Shown: positions 15,001 to 26,720 of the stretch, in pieces
Layout of the letters: each line of letters opens with the position of its first letter
Numbering within the stretch: the first letter of the stretch is position 1
NCBI RefSeq assembly: GCF_900090045.1
Contig: NC_041786.1
Coordinates: 2,040,501 to 2,104,500, forward strand
DNA from: Plasmodium malariae
Taxonomy: Eukaryota; Apicomplexa; Aconoidasida; Haemosporida; Plasmodiidae
DNA: 64,000 nt
Direction: 5' to 3'
The notes under the pieces: generated by a model
The model's database searches: none
Told to the model about the DNA's origin: nothing
Seen by the model: only the letters and a program-made list of their open reading frames with translations
Translations under genes and position numbers: made by a program

Positions 15001-18000
15001 GCATTAATTTGAAGCCAATATTTTATCATTTAAATATGGAAATTTCGTTTTTAATAATGTTTTTTTATGTTTTAAAAAATTTTACGAATATTGATTGTAA
15101 AAAGACATTTGATACATCTATAATATTAAAATTTATATGCTTGTTTAAAAAAAATTTGAATATGTTTGCTGCAAATTTACTGATTTATCACAATTTTATT
15201 TTACTTTTGTTAACTAATTTTCATAGTTACAAACTAGAAAGATCTAAGAATTCGGGCAATAGCAAAAATAATAATAATTATAATAATAATACCTTTAATA
15301 TTTACACGACAAAGAGAGAAATAAAAAAAGTTCACTTAGAAGGGAATTTAAATGTGCATAAGATGAAAAGTGGAGGTGAAAAATATAGAGTAGATAATCT
15401 TTTTGTATACTATGAATGTTCACAGTCATTTCTAAATAAGTACACAAATTTAATAACAACAAATTCGTGTAATATAGTATTTAATAGTTGTTACATCGGT
15501 AGTATGTTAGATGTCTATTTCTATCTGTTTCGGATAATGATAAAAAATAAATACAGAAGAAATAAAAGAAAAGGAAAATACGAAAGTGACAACAAAAAAA
15601 AGTTGAAAAATTGGAGAGGATTTTATTACCATAGTGGGGACATTCATAAGCTCCTTTTTAACATTAAAACGTTGGATAGAAATTTTATTAATTTATTTTT
15701 CGCTAATATAATTAACTTCTATAAAAATATGGAAATAATATTACCAGTGGAATTAGAAGTAGAAATTATTATATTTTTGTATAAATTAGCGTGCAAGTTT
15801 ACATCAGAGAAACATATTAAAAAAATTGAGCGTATAATTAAAATACGAATTTTTACCTATGTTAGAAAAAGAAAAATATATCTTGTTTTCAGATTATTAG
15901 TAAACGTAAACGAGTATGACAAACTAAATTTTGTCTTTAAATTAATTTTTGAGAATAATTATATATCGAGTTTTTTAAAATATAATAAAAACATATTTTT
16001 ATCTCTAAATGTGCATAAGTTTAATTGCGATCTTAGTGTTTGCCTAAATAATAATTGTTTATTGTATAATGAAAAAATTTATAAGCTCAAGAATTCTTTT
16101 CACAATATAAAGCAGAGTATTATAGAAAAGAAACAGTTAAAATTATGTTCAACTCACAAAGTTGCCAAAAGTTTGTGTAATCGATCTACTGTTACTTACG
16201 GACGCAGTAATGAAAGAATTAACACATATAAAACTGCCGAAGTTGAGAGGGAATATGGGCATGTTAACAACAATAAAAGCGTTTTTAAAATTTTTGAAAA
16301 AAAAAACAAAAAAAACAAAAAAAACAAAAAAAACATATTTATTAGCAATTTATTGAATATTCTTAAGAATATATATAAAAACGAAAAAAGGGAAAGGAAC
16401 AAAGCAGAAAAGAACCAAATAAATATTTTATACAATTTTAATGACATACATTTTTCAGATTTGCTAATTCTGTATGAAAAAAATTATGTGCGCAAATATC
16501 AAAATATATCTTCTCCTTCTTTTTTGTTTTATGATGATAATTTCTTTATACACATACTGTCCTTCTATATAACTATCTACTGCAAGCAATATGCCAAATG
16601 TGATATGGAAACGTTATTACGAATATATAAAAAAGTTGGTTTAAAGTATGAACTATACAAGTTATTAAAAAAAAAAGTTACCAGTTCTATAAAAAATTTA
16701 AGAAATGAAAATAAAGATATATTTGATGAGAGTAGCTTACATACAATAACTGTTAGCATAAACTTGCTACATCATTGTTCAATGATATTACTAGAAATGG
16801 AAAATTTATACGCTTATAATTGTAACTTAAATGTTATATACCTTTTGATTTTGCAAGTAAAATATATTTATTTGTACAATAAGCAGAAATTACAGATGAC
16901 CAAATATCGTAACTTTTCTTCCTATTTAAATAAATTTATTACATTAAAAGCCTTGGAAAATAATAAAATATATGAAGTAGACAATATTGATAAAATATTC
17001 GAAAATGTTATACAAGAAAATATTTCCGTTTCGGATTATAAAATAAACTTTTTAAATTTATCATTACCAAGTCTTATTTCTTTGGTTGAAAATCATCCAA
17101 TATTTTATGAAACGTTAATTTTACTAAAGGTAAAAACGCTTACATAAAACGAGAACAAAATGGGAATGTAAGAAGCGTGAAAGTATAACGCGGATTCAAA
17201 TGTGTATCATTAGTTTTGACTTTTTTACGTATGTACATTCGTACATATATATATATATATATATATGTATACATTTACACATACATATATGTATATATAT
17301 ATTTGGTGAACGCTCCAACACGTGCGTGCAGGGAATCGTTTCGAAATTGTTCCTTTTTTCGTATGACATTAATTTCATCTGTGAGTATTTAGACAAATCA
17401 AAATTTTTATTTCTTCTTAGGCATATGAAAAAAATTACGATGATATAGTATACTCTTTTATTCCGAAAATTTTGTTCATTCAAGTTGTCATATACAATAA
17501 TAAAAAATATTTATCTGATTACTGTTCTTATAGCTGTATTGACAAGAGTACTTTAAATTATATAATAAAGTTATTTCAGATTAATAGTTTACATTTAAAA
17601 CTTTACAAAAATTTCCCGACAAAAAAATATAAATATATAACTACAAAAAAAAATTTGTTAACTTTTGATTTTGATTCTTACATTTTATCTTCAATAAACA
17701 TACACTATTCAAATATGGAAGAAAAAAGAAAGTTTTGGGACTATGGAGAACATGTGCTTTCTCTTAAATACCTCTTAAATCAGATAAGCAATATCGATTT
17801 TAAAATGAAGGTATAAAAAGTAAATATATAGTATTATAAATATACATTTAAATGTACTTACATAATAGTATATGTGTATACTTATATAAGTGCCTCATAT
17901 ACATGGTCATATATTTTATAAATTTTTAGGAATTTATATACAACGAATACATGTTAATCTTTTATTTTTTTTAGGTTTGCAAAAAATTAGGTACTGATTT

Positions 18001-18040
18001 TAATGATATATATTTTGCATGTAAGGACATTCTCAATTAA
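1..18040 (+). CDS. Giant spatacsin (SPG11)-like protein, 5' end outside window
   Basis: Six exons join in one open frame: <2-104, 276-372, 616-12516, 12788-17129, 17421-17810, 17975-18040 (stop). All introns are GT-AG and phases match, giving 5632 residues in the window. No start is seen; the frame is already open at base 2. Upstream pieces such as LLIDMRNQIWIFDINVY look like beta-propeller strands. The C-terminus fits the spatacsin C-terminal domain as I remember it: RLLVNVNEYDKLNFVFKLIF (15891 on), then HPIFYETLILLK joined by splicing to AYEKNYDDIV and ILFIQVVIYNNKKYL. Human spatacsin (about 2440 aa) acts with spastizin and AP-5 in lysosome reformation. The parasite protein is more than twice as long, swollen by Lys/Asn-rich inserts. 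Small repeats include LNKL-type (14837-14912) and KNK (16300-16335) units. The family call rests on remembered motifs, so it is likely but not certain. Confidence 0.72.
105..275 (+). other. Intron of the spatacsin-like gene
   Basis: Donor GTAATT at 105 and acceptor TTTTATAG ending at 275. Exon 2-104 ends in phase 1 and the following TT completes an Ile codon, so the frame stays open across the junction. A second intron, 373-615 (GTAAGT to TTTTAG), links exon 276-372 to the long exon in phase 2 and completes a Val codon. These joins show that the long reading frame starting near 632 is an internal exon and not the gene start. Confidence 0.8.
12517..12787 (+). other. Intron joining two long exons of the spatacsin-like gene
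   Basis: Donor GTAATA at 12517 and acceptor TTCTTAG ending at 12787. The left exon leaves CG and the right exon begins with G, making an Arg codon. The frame then runs Y-I-I-L-K into the Met at 12804. The 271-nt intron contains (TA)n runs typical of introns here. Without this intron, two separate genes (632-12520 and 12804-17147) would be called wrongly. Confidence 0.85.
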
Positions 18041-18357
18041 GCAGCAAAAAGAAAAAAAAAAAAATTAAAAAAATAATTTGAGCCTGTTACGAAGGAAAAT
18101 AAAAGCATAATCATTTTGTCCCACATATTATGCATTTAATACAAATAAATATCTGTAAGTGTAGATATATAAAAAAATGTATCCGTACACTTATTTTACG
18201 TAATATTTAAAAAAAAAAAAATTTTATTTGTTTTTTATATACATAATAATTTAACAAAGAAAAAGTGTCATTTGTTCCATTAAATTGCATATAAAGCGCC
18301 AATGTATTGTATATATTAATAAAATAATTATAAATTTCTTAAACAGTTTTTGCGAAA

Positions 18358-18389
<32 letters not shown>

Positions 18390-19433
18390 AAAAGAGTTCT
18401 TTTCATATTTTTGTCACAAATATACATTTATAAATATGCATTCATTATTATACATATATATATATATATTTACACTTTGTAATTATATGTTATAAATTAA
18501 AATCTGTTATATGAATAAATTTAACATATTGTATTAATGCACGAAGGGACTTAATATTATTTTTGAAAAGTTATAGTCCTATCAACACTTCCGCAAATCG
18601 TTAAATATGTTTTAATATATATACAAACAGATATATATATCAGAAAATTTATATACTTAATAATAAATGTATATTTTTTTATTTGTATATATAATATATA
18701 TATATATGTATACATATAAATATAGATTATAATATATTTATGTAAATATGTATATAATGTGAAATATATAAGATGAAATATATGTATATATATATATATA
18801 TATATGAATTTACCTAATTAATGTATATATTTTTTTTTATGAAATTTCCAGTAAGATTTACTTTGTTTTAAATTATGATTATTTTACAAAAATTTAGCTT
18901 GTTTTTTTAAAAATTTTTATTTTTGTAAGAAATATATCTTAAATTGAAAAAACAAAAATTAAAAAAGCGGGAAAAAATATATTTAGATTAATACGTAATT
19001 TGTTTTTGAATACATATTTAAATTTTTTTTCTTTTTCTTTTATTCTCGTATTTTATATCATATAGAGAAAATATATATATATATATATGCTATATTATAT
19101 GTTATATGTAAATATAATATTATATGTATTGTAATGCAGAATATACATTATCATAATTGTTCCTAAATATACAAAATTGTACATAAATTTAATATATTAT
19201 TTATTACACTTCACGTAGTTGTACGTTGATATATATACATACAAATATATATATTTATATATATATTATATACTTCAAGTATTCGTAAACATATGTACGT
19301 TAAGTATACTTAAACGTATAAACATATAATTATATATATATATATATATATATGTATGACATTTTGCCCGTAATTATAAGGGCATTTTATTTGTACTCTT
19401 ACTGTTTTTGTTTTTTTTTATATAAACCAAAAA
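18041..19433. other. Intergenic, spatacsin-like gene to cyclin-like gene
   Basis: About 1.4 kb of very A+T-rich DNA with several (TA)n runs (for example 18781-18805, 19070-19088, 19334-19353) and poly(T) tracts. The only open frames are short ones made of TATA-rich codons. It should hold the 3' UTR of the left gene and the promoter of the cyclin-like gene. No specific control element is recognisable. Confidence 0.7.
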
Positions 19434-20375
19434 ATGGAAAAGGTAATTAGTATGAGAGAGATTATTACAAATACTAGAAAGATAAAATTGCATGAAAATT
19501 TTTTAGAAGATTGTAATTTAAAAGATATATTTTACAACGGGTTGGAAACCGTCAACTGTGGGTATAATGATTATGTAAATATCAAGACTTGGCTTTTTGT
19601 TATATCGGAAAAATTGTTTTCAGATGATTATGAAGAATTAGCGTATGTTGCTTGTGACGCATTAAAAGTTTTGCTGTGTAATAACAGATTTCTAAATGTA
19701 ATTATTTTTAAATTGTTAAAGAAAAATTTGGAAAAATATATATTAAAAATAATGGGTATATGCTGTTTAACAGTTGCTTCAAGAATGCAGCAGATAAATG
19801 AAACAACTTGTTTTAAAGAAATATTGGAAATGGCAGATCTGAAAGATAAAATTAATGAATTTAATATAAGACAGATAGAAATAGATGTTTTCGTTTCATT
19901 AGCCCATTCAGGTTTTTGTTTTGAAAAAATAGTTACACCTGTTAATGAATTATATCATATTATGAGTTTTCTGGAAAGTTACCAAAATTTATTTGAAGAG
20001 GATGATTTTCTTATATTTAAATCATCTAGTAATTTGATGTTACGAATTATTTATTGTATGGTTCCAGTATTTAATATGAACATATATAATTATTCAATTG
20101 TCAATTATGTTTTAAGATTATTTATTAAAGATAATGAAAAATATAAATATATTTTTCAAAAACTAAAACAAAATTATATTGACAAAGAAATTATTGACAT
20201 ATGTAATTTTCAGAACCATATGCTTAACATTATTAACGCATTTAAAAATACATCCATTTTCTCAGCTAAAGATTCTATATTGAACAAGCAAAATGATATT
20301 GATTTATTTGATTATATAAATAAAAAAATAGAAAAGCAGTGGACCATTTATAGAGACAAAGAAATAACAGTATAG
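19434..20375 (+). CDS. Divergent cyclin-box protein
   Basis: A single-exon 313-aa protein. Residues about 45-175 read as a cyclin fold: a first helix with NIKTWLFVIS, then EELAYVACDALKVLL, then the central KIMGICCLTVASRMQQ, which matches the family pattern of a buried helix ending in L.(I/V)AS(K/R). FNIRQIEIDVFVSLAHSGF follows, like the helix before the PTP-type turn, here IVTPVNEL. Cyclins bind and activate cyclin-dependent kinases. Plasmodium has few, all divergent, with roles in nuclear division and sexual development. The second half (about 180-300) may be a second, weaker cyclin repeat. The start is the first ATG after an A-rich leader (AAAAAATGG); Met7 is an alternative. I cannot say which named Plasmodium cyclin this is; it does not sit where I remember CYC1. 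Confidence 0.72.
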   Translation: MEKVISMREIITNTRKIKLHENFLEDCNLKDIFYNGLETVNCGYNDYVNIKTWLFVISEKLFSDDYEELAYVACDALKVLLCNNRFLNVIIFKLLKKNLEKYILKIMGICCLTVASRMQQINETTCFKEILEMADLKDKINEFNIRQIEIDVFVSLAHSGFCFEKIVTPVNELYHIMSFLESYQNLFEEDDFLIFKSSSNLMLRIIYCMVPVFNMNIYNYSIVNYVLRLFIKDNEKYKYIFQKLKQNYIDKEIIDICNFQNHMLNIINAFKNTSIFSAKDSILNKQNDIDLFDYINKKIEKQWTIYRDKEITV

Positions 20376-21711
20376 TAAGAAATTATAAAAGGTATCTAAG
20401 GAATAAGTAAGACCTTATTAAGATAGAGAAAAAAAAGAAAAAGTAGAAAAATGTAAATAGTGATAAAAATGAATATTAAAGTGAAAATAAAAATTTGTTA
20501 AAGTACGTGTTGTTTAGCAAAATAAAACATAACAAGAATGGAAACAATATGGAAATGAAATATATAAAACCATGTAGTAGTAGCGAGTATCATTCATTGT
20601 AATTAAAATTTTGTGTGCTCATGAATATCAGTATTTAATGTTATACTTATATTTTTGAGTGATTTTGCTTATATTATTTCACCTGCATTGTCGCAGCTAT
20701 TTTTATATGTTCTGCTTTAGTTCCACTTGCATTTCGTCTGTTTTATATTCATTGTTTCATTCGATTAGTTTTATATAAAAAGGTACTTTTTTAATATTTT
20801 CCCCTTTTTTTTCCTTTTTTTTTTACCTTTTTTTTTTTTTGTTTTTTTATTCTTGAAAAAGGAGAGTATATGTTTAAGAAAATTTTTATGTTCATTCAAA
20901 CATTATTAAAAAATTAATGTGCATATAAGTGTTATATTATAATACATATATACATGTATATACACATTTAGTTATTTACATATATACTATTATATTATGA
21001 ATAGTTTTTTTATGATTTATTAATTATTTCTTTTTGTTTTTATTTAATTTATCATAACATTTCATATTATTAGTTTTTAATTTTTTTTTTTTTTTATTTA
21101 ACCTTGTTTTTAGCCTTAAAATAACTTTTTATAAAAATATAAACATATAGCGTAAATTTTTTTGTTAAAATGTAAAAAAAAAGAAAAAAAGAGTAGAGAA
21201 TTACGAATAACGAATAAAGACCAACGAATAGCAACATAAATGAAAAAAATAAAATACTTTTACCAGAACGTTCCCTAAATTGTATAGAATGGAACGTTAA
21301 AAAATAGAAGAATTATGTTGACAAAAAAATGTAATGAACTATTAAAATAGAAACATTAAAGAATATATTTGTTCTTTAATGATTTTTGGAAAAATAATGC
21401 CAAAATATATACGGTAAGAAACTTCAAAAGCCACGTTTTACTGCATATATAAAAAATATATACATGTATAAGTTATTAAAGAGAGGTGATACATAAAATT
21501 TCGTTGCTGATTTTTTTTTTTTTTAAAGCAAATTCGTTGAAATTTTTTTATATTATGAAGAAATTGTTTTCCACCATTTTGTAGAAAGTGTCAACATTAT
21601 AATACAATGTATAAATATATATATGGGTTTATCAGATTAGATACAGTAAAATTTTTCAAATTTTGAGAGTATAAAAAGATGAAGAACACATAAATTATAT
21701 ACGAAATAATC
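20376..21711. other. Intergenic, cyclin-like gene to AAA ATPase gene
   Basis: About 1.3 kb with poly(T) tracts near 20800-20845 and 21078-21097, and A-rich stretches before the ATPase start. No coding pattern or RNA gene is recognisable. It probably contains the cyclin 3' UTR and the ATPase promoter and leader. Confidence 0.65.
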
Positions 21712-23868
21712 ATGGGAAGAGATAGTAAGAAAAATAGTAATACAACCAATACAATTAAATTGATAGAACTGCTTAAAAATGAAAAGAATATTTTTGCCTG
21801 TGTACAGTGTTGCGAGAAAAGTTCCTATGAAATATATAACAACTTAGTACAGTTTATAAAAAAGACTTTGGATATTCCCATATGTATCATTGATATTATA
21901 ACTATATATAACTGCAAAAATATAGCAAAATTTCTTAAAGACATATTTTTGGATTTTATAAATTTTGTTAAAAGGAAGAAAATTTATAAATTCATTTTTT
22001 TTTTGCCATATTTTGATGATTGGATTTTACCTTTACAACAAGAGAGAAGTTTAACCTTTTCAGATGAAAAATACGGTGAGAGTTACTTGGCAAACTATTC
22101 GGATAATGATGAAAAGAAAAACAAAAAAACAAAAAAAAAAAAAAGGAACAGATATGAAGCATCTATGCACATATATAATTCAATATATTATTTAAAAACT
22201 AATTTGTTAAAAAAATTGAACACCAAATTTTGTGTTAAATTAATTGGTTTTCACATAACTAGAGATATATTTGATTTATATAGGAATTTGTTTGATTATA
22301 AAATAGAAATATCCCAGTTTGTTATTGCACACATTCCATATTACATCCATATAAATAAAAACCTTTTGTTTTTTTTTAAAAAAGGACAGTTATCTTTAGA
22401 TCGAGTATATAATATCATTTCGAACAAAACAGATTTCATAAATACCAATGATGAGTATAATATAAACTTGTTCAAAAGTTTTTTTAAATACTACATCAAG
22501 TTCCAAAATTCTAACTCTGGTTTTACAATAACCGGAAAAAGAAGAGACACAAAAGAAGTGGAAGTTCTAAATATTACGTGCAAAAAGGCTGTTCAGAATT
22601 TTATATTTCAAAATAAAAATTATAAATTGTTAAACTTATTAACTAATTTAGAGAATTTTAAGTATCTCAGGACATATAACTATTTTTTAAGTAATAAAAA
22701 AAAAAGAAAAATCCATATTTTTCTTTTTACAGGTAATGATAAAAATGTTTTAAAATATATGTGCAACTATTTTTACTCCTCCTTTTTTATAAAAGAATAT
22801 ATTAACACTCTTCTGAAAAAACATACCAAGCACACTATAAAGAGGAATACTTATCAAAATAGTAATAGCAAAAATAATACCACAAATAAGGTCATTATTA
22901 AGGGAGATATCACTCCTAGTAACTGCATCTTTTTAAATAGTTCTGAAAATTGTACATTCTATTATGGCAATCATGGTAGTATGGAATATAATAACATATG
23001 TAATAAGAGAGACGCAACTAAATGTATGATGCACGATAATAATCTGAAATTTGGGAATTATGAAATCACTCAGAAATGTTTAAAACTGGAAGATCTAGCA
23101 TATATTAGAAAGCATTTTATACTAAAGAATAGGTACCAACATGATTATTACAATATCATTCATTCTGAGAAAAAAATTTTTATTAAATTTTACTTTAGCA
23201 AAATTAATATTCCAAATACCCTTTTAATATATGGAAATCATGGTGTAGGAAAAACTACATTAATGAAATTTATTGTTCACATTATTTCTTCAAACTATAA
23301 AGATATGTTTATTCATAGGGGGGCAATGCATAATACGCACAACTCTATAACAGGAGATAATACAAACAGTAATACGGGGAATGGAAGTACGACTGAGAAT
23401 AAGATATATGCCAATAATACACGTAACAATATACATTGCGGATATAGCAATATCAAGTACTGTGACATTATGAAAAAAATGTATCATAAGGAAAAAAAAT
23501 TTTTTTTTTGTAAATTCCGAAATGTGTGCATAATTCCATTTGAAAATCATCTTTTAATAAACAAAACAATGGGCAAAAATAGTATATACATAAAAAAGGT
23601 TTTCTCAATGGCCTTAAAAAATCAGCCGGCAGTAATAATTTTTGATAACATAGATCTATTTCTTGAAAAAAATAAGAATTACAATTATCCAGAATATGAT
23701 CAAAATGAAGATGTTTATAAAAATATTTATATTCTGTTAATACATTATTTGAATTTCTACGTGAATGGATCGAATAAAATAAAATTTATTGCAACATGTA
23801 CAACACACCCACATTTTTACAAATTTTCCTTCTTGAATGTGATGGAGAAGATACTGTTTCTTTCGTAA
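21712..23868 (+). CDS. AAA-type P-loop ATPase, atypical, ends without helical lid
   Basis: 718 aa in one exon. A Walker A motif, GNHGVGKTT, lies at residues 508-516 and a Walker B-type VIIFDNIDLFLE at about 641-652. A sensor-1-like strand follows (IKFIATCTTHPHFYKF), and the protein then stops (EKILFLS) where the AAA helical subdomain should begin. Between Walker A and B is an Asn/Thr-rich insert of about 60 residues. The first 230 residues look like a decayed AAA core without a P-loop: FIFFLPYFDDW in the Walker B place, and IGFHITRDIFDLYRNLFDYKIEI resembling sensor 1 and the end of the core. So the protein may be a tandem AAA with an inactive first module. The second Walker B has D-N in place of the usual D-E, so the catalytic Glu is missing at that place. 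Function unknown; parallels to Pex1- or AFG2-type ATPases are only inference. Confidence 0.65.
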   Translation: MGRDSKKNSNTTNTIKLIELLKNEKNIFACVQCCEKSSYEIYNNLVQFIKKTLDIPICIIDIITIYNCKNIAKFLKDIFLDFINFVKRKKIYKFIFFLPYFDDWILPLQQERSLTFSDEKYGESYLANYSDNDEKKNKKTKKKKRNRYEASMHIYNSIYYLKTNLLKKLNTKFCVKLIGFHITRDIFDLYRNLFDYKIEISQFVIAHIPYYIHINKNLLFFFKKGQLSLDRVYNIISNKTDFINTNDEYNINLFKSFFKYYIKFQNSNSGFTITGKRRDTKEVEVLNITCKKAVQNFIFQNKNYKLLNLLTNLENFKYLRTYNYFLSNKKKRKIHIFLFTGNDKNVLKYMCNYFYSSFFIKEYINTLLKKHTKHTIKRNTYQNSNSKNNTTNKVIIKGDITPSNCIFLNSSENCTFYYGNHGSMEYNNICNKRDATKCMMHDNNLKFGNYEITQKCLKLEDLAYIRKHFILKNRYQHDYYNIIHSEKKIFIKFYFSKINIPNTLLIYGNHGVGKTTLMKFIVHIISSNYKDMFIHRGAMHNTHNSITGDNTNSNTGNGSTTENKIYANNTRNNIHCGYSNIKYCDIMKKMYHKEKKFFFCKFRNVCIIPFENHLLINKTMGKNSIYIKKVFSMALKNQPAVIIFDNIDLFLEKNKNYNYPEYDQNEDVYKNIYILLIHYLNFYVNGSNKIKFIATCTTHPHFYKFSFLNVMEKILFLS

Positions 23869-24579
23869 CAGGTTATTTTTTGTTTTCTACTTTAATTTTT
23901 TTTTTTTATTTTGTTTCCTTCTTTATCTCAATTTGTTTCTCATTTTTTGCTTTGTCATTTAACCATTTGTTATTCTTAAAATTTGTACTAGTTCAACTTA
24001 AGCATTAAAATTATACTTTTTTTTTTCTCTCTCTCCTTAAAAATTTTATTTCTCATATAATAAAGTTAAATGGGGAAAAAGTCTATTTTTTTGTTCATAT
24101 ATAGTATATCGGGTTTAATGTATTAATAAAAAGCAGTGTTTTAAATTAATTATTTAATTCATAGTTTTACTTAATTACTATTATTACAACACACTTCATA
24201 ATGTTAACACGTATTGATTATAGGCAAAAAAAAATAAAATAAAATAAAATAAAATAAGTAAAAATATATAAAAAGCATTAACAACAGATCTCATTTTAAC
24301 CGTAAAACGGGGGAAAATACGTTACATGTAAATAAGCATACGTGCGAATTCGTTAATTACAGTATTAACTGCACATTCATTTTTACTGCTAAATGTAGTG
24401 TTAATTCTAATTTTTTTTTTTTTTTTTTCTCATTTTTCTCGTTTTTTTGAAAAAGAATAAAAATAAAAATGCATAGATATATCGCCTTTTTTTTAAATCA
24501 ATTTTAATAAAAATAATACAGTTTAATTAAACGCTAAAATTTTAACGATTGTGTTTTACTGTTGTAGTACTAAACTGAT
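23869..24579. other. Convergent 3' regions, AAA ATPase and GAPDH
   Basis: About 710 nt between two convergent stop codons. It holds long T-runs just after the ATPase stop, an (AAAAT)n stretch at about 24232-24256, and T21 at about 24411-24430. It is probably the two 3' UTRs. I see no further exon that would supply an AAA lid to the upstream gene. Confidence 0.65.
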
Positions 24580-26016
<1,437 letters not shown>

Positions 26017-26249
26017 TTTTCTTTTATAAAAATCTTAAATATTAAAAGTTAGAGAAATTTTCTTTTTTTTATTTGTGTAAATATAAGATGCTAAATAACT
26101 TTTTAATTATTGTTTCAAAATTGAAGAATAAGTAAAATTTTTTAATAAAAATGAAAATTCTTTTTTACTTAATGCGTATTTGTTTTGCTTTTAATATTTA
26201 CATAAAAATATTTTTTTTTTTTAATGAAGATTTAAAATGTGTTCTTAAA

Positions 26250-26333
26250 TTTTTTTTTTTTTTTTTTTTTTTTTTGGATAAATATTAATTTTTTTTTTTG
26301 AACGCATGTTTAAAATTTTTTTTTTTTTTTTTT
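26250..26333. promoter_or_regulatory. Clustered poly(dA:dT) tracts upstream of GAPDH
   Basis: Three T-runs on the plus strand (26250-26275, about 26289-26299 and 26316-26333) sit 230-320 nt upstream of the GAPDH start. Rigid homopolymer tracts commonly exclude nucleosomes in A+T-rich genomes. That they act as a promoter element here is inference from position. Confidence 0.4.
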
Positions 26334-26594
26334 CATCTTGGAACTAATATATTTTGTTATAGAAAAAATTTCATTAAAAAAAGAAAAAAATTAATCCACC
26401 TCTATGATTTAATGGTAGTTATTTAACACAAGTAATGTGATATAATATTTGTAAATGCTATATATGTATATATATTGCATTGCTTTCCTAGATATGCATT
26501 CACCTTTTATAACTCGTATATTCCTAATTGCATGTCTGCGGGCGTAGGATTTGTAGTGATATAAATGTACACGTGAACATATATTACCTACATA

Positions 26595-26720
26595 CATGTG
26601 CATATATATATTATTTATGCAAGTGCATATATATATCATATATACAAGTGAATATATATATCATATATACAAGTGAATATATATAGCATACATACAAGTG
26701 CATACATATATATATTATTA
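26595..26720. repeat. 25-bp tandem repeat, about five copies
   Basis: The word CAAGTG recurs at 26620, 26645, 26670 and 26695, exactly 25 bp apart, followed each time by an alternating TA stretch. A diverged copy (CATGTG) begins at 26595. The unit reads roughly CAAGTG(A/C)ATATATATATC plus ATATATA. It lies between GAPDH and cytochrome c1. Confidence 0.75.
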
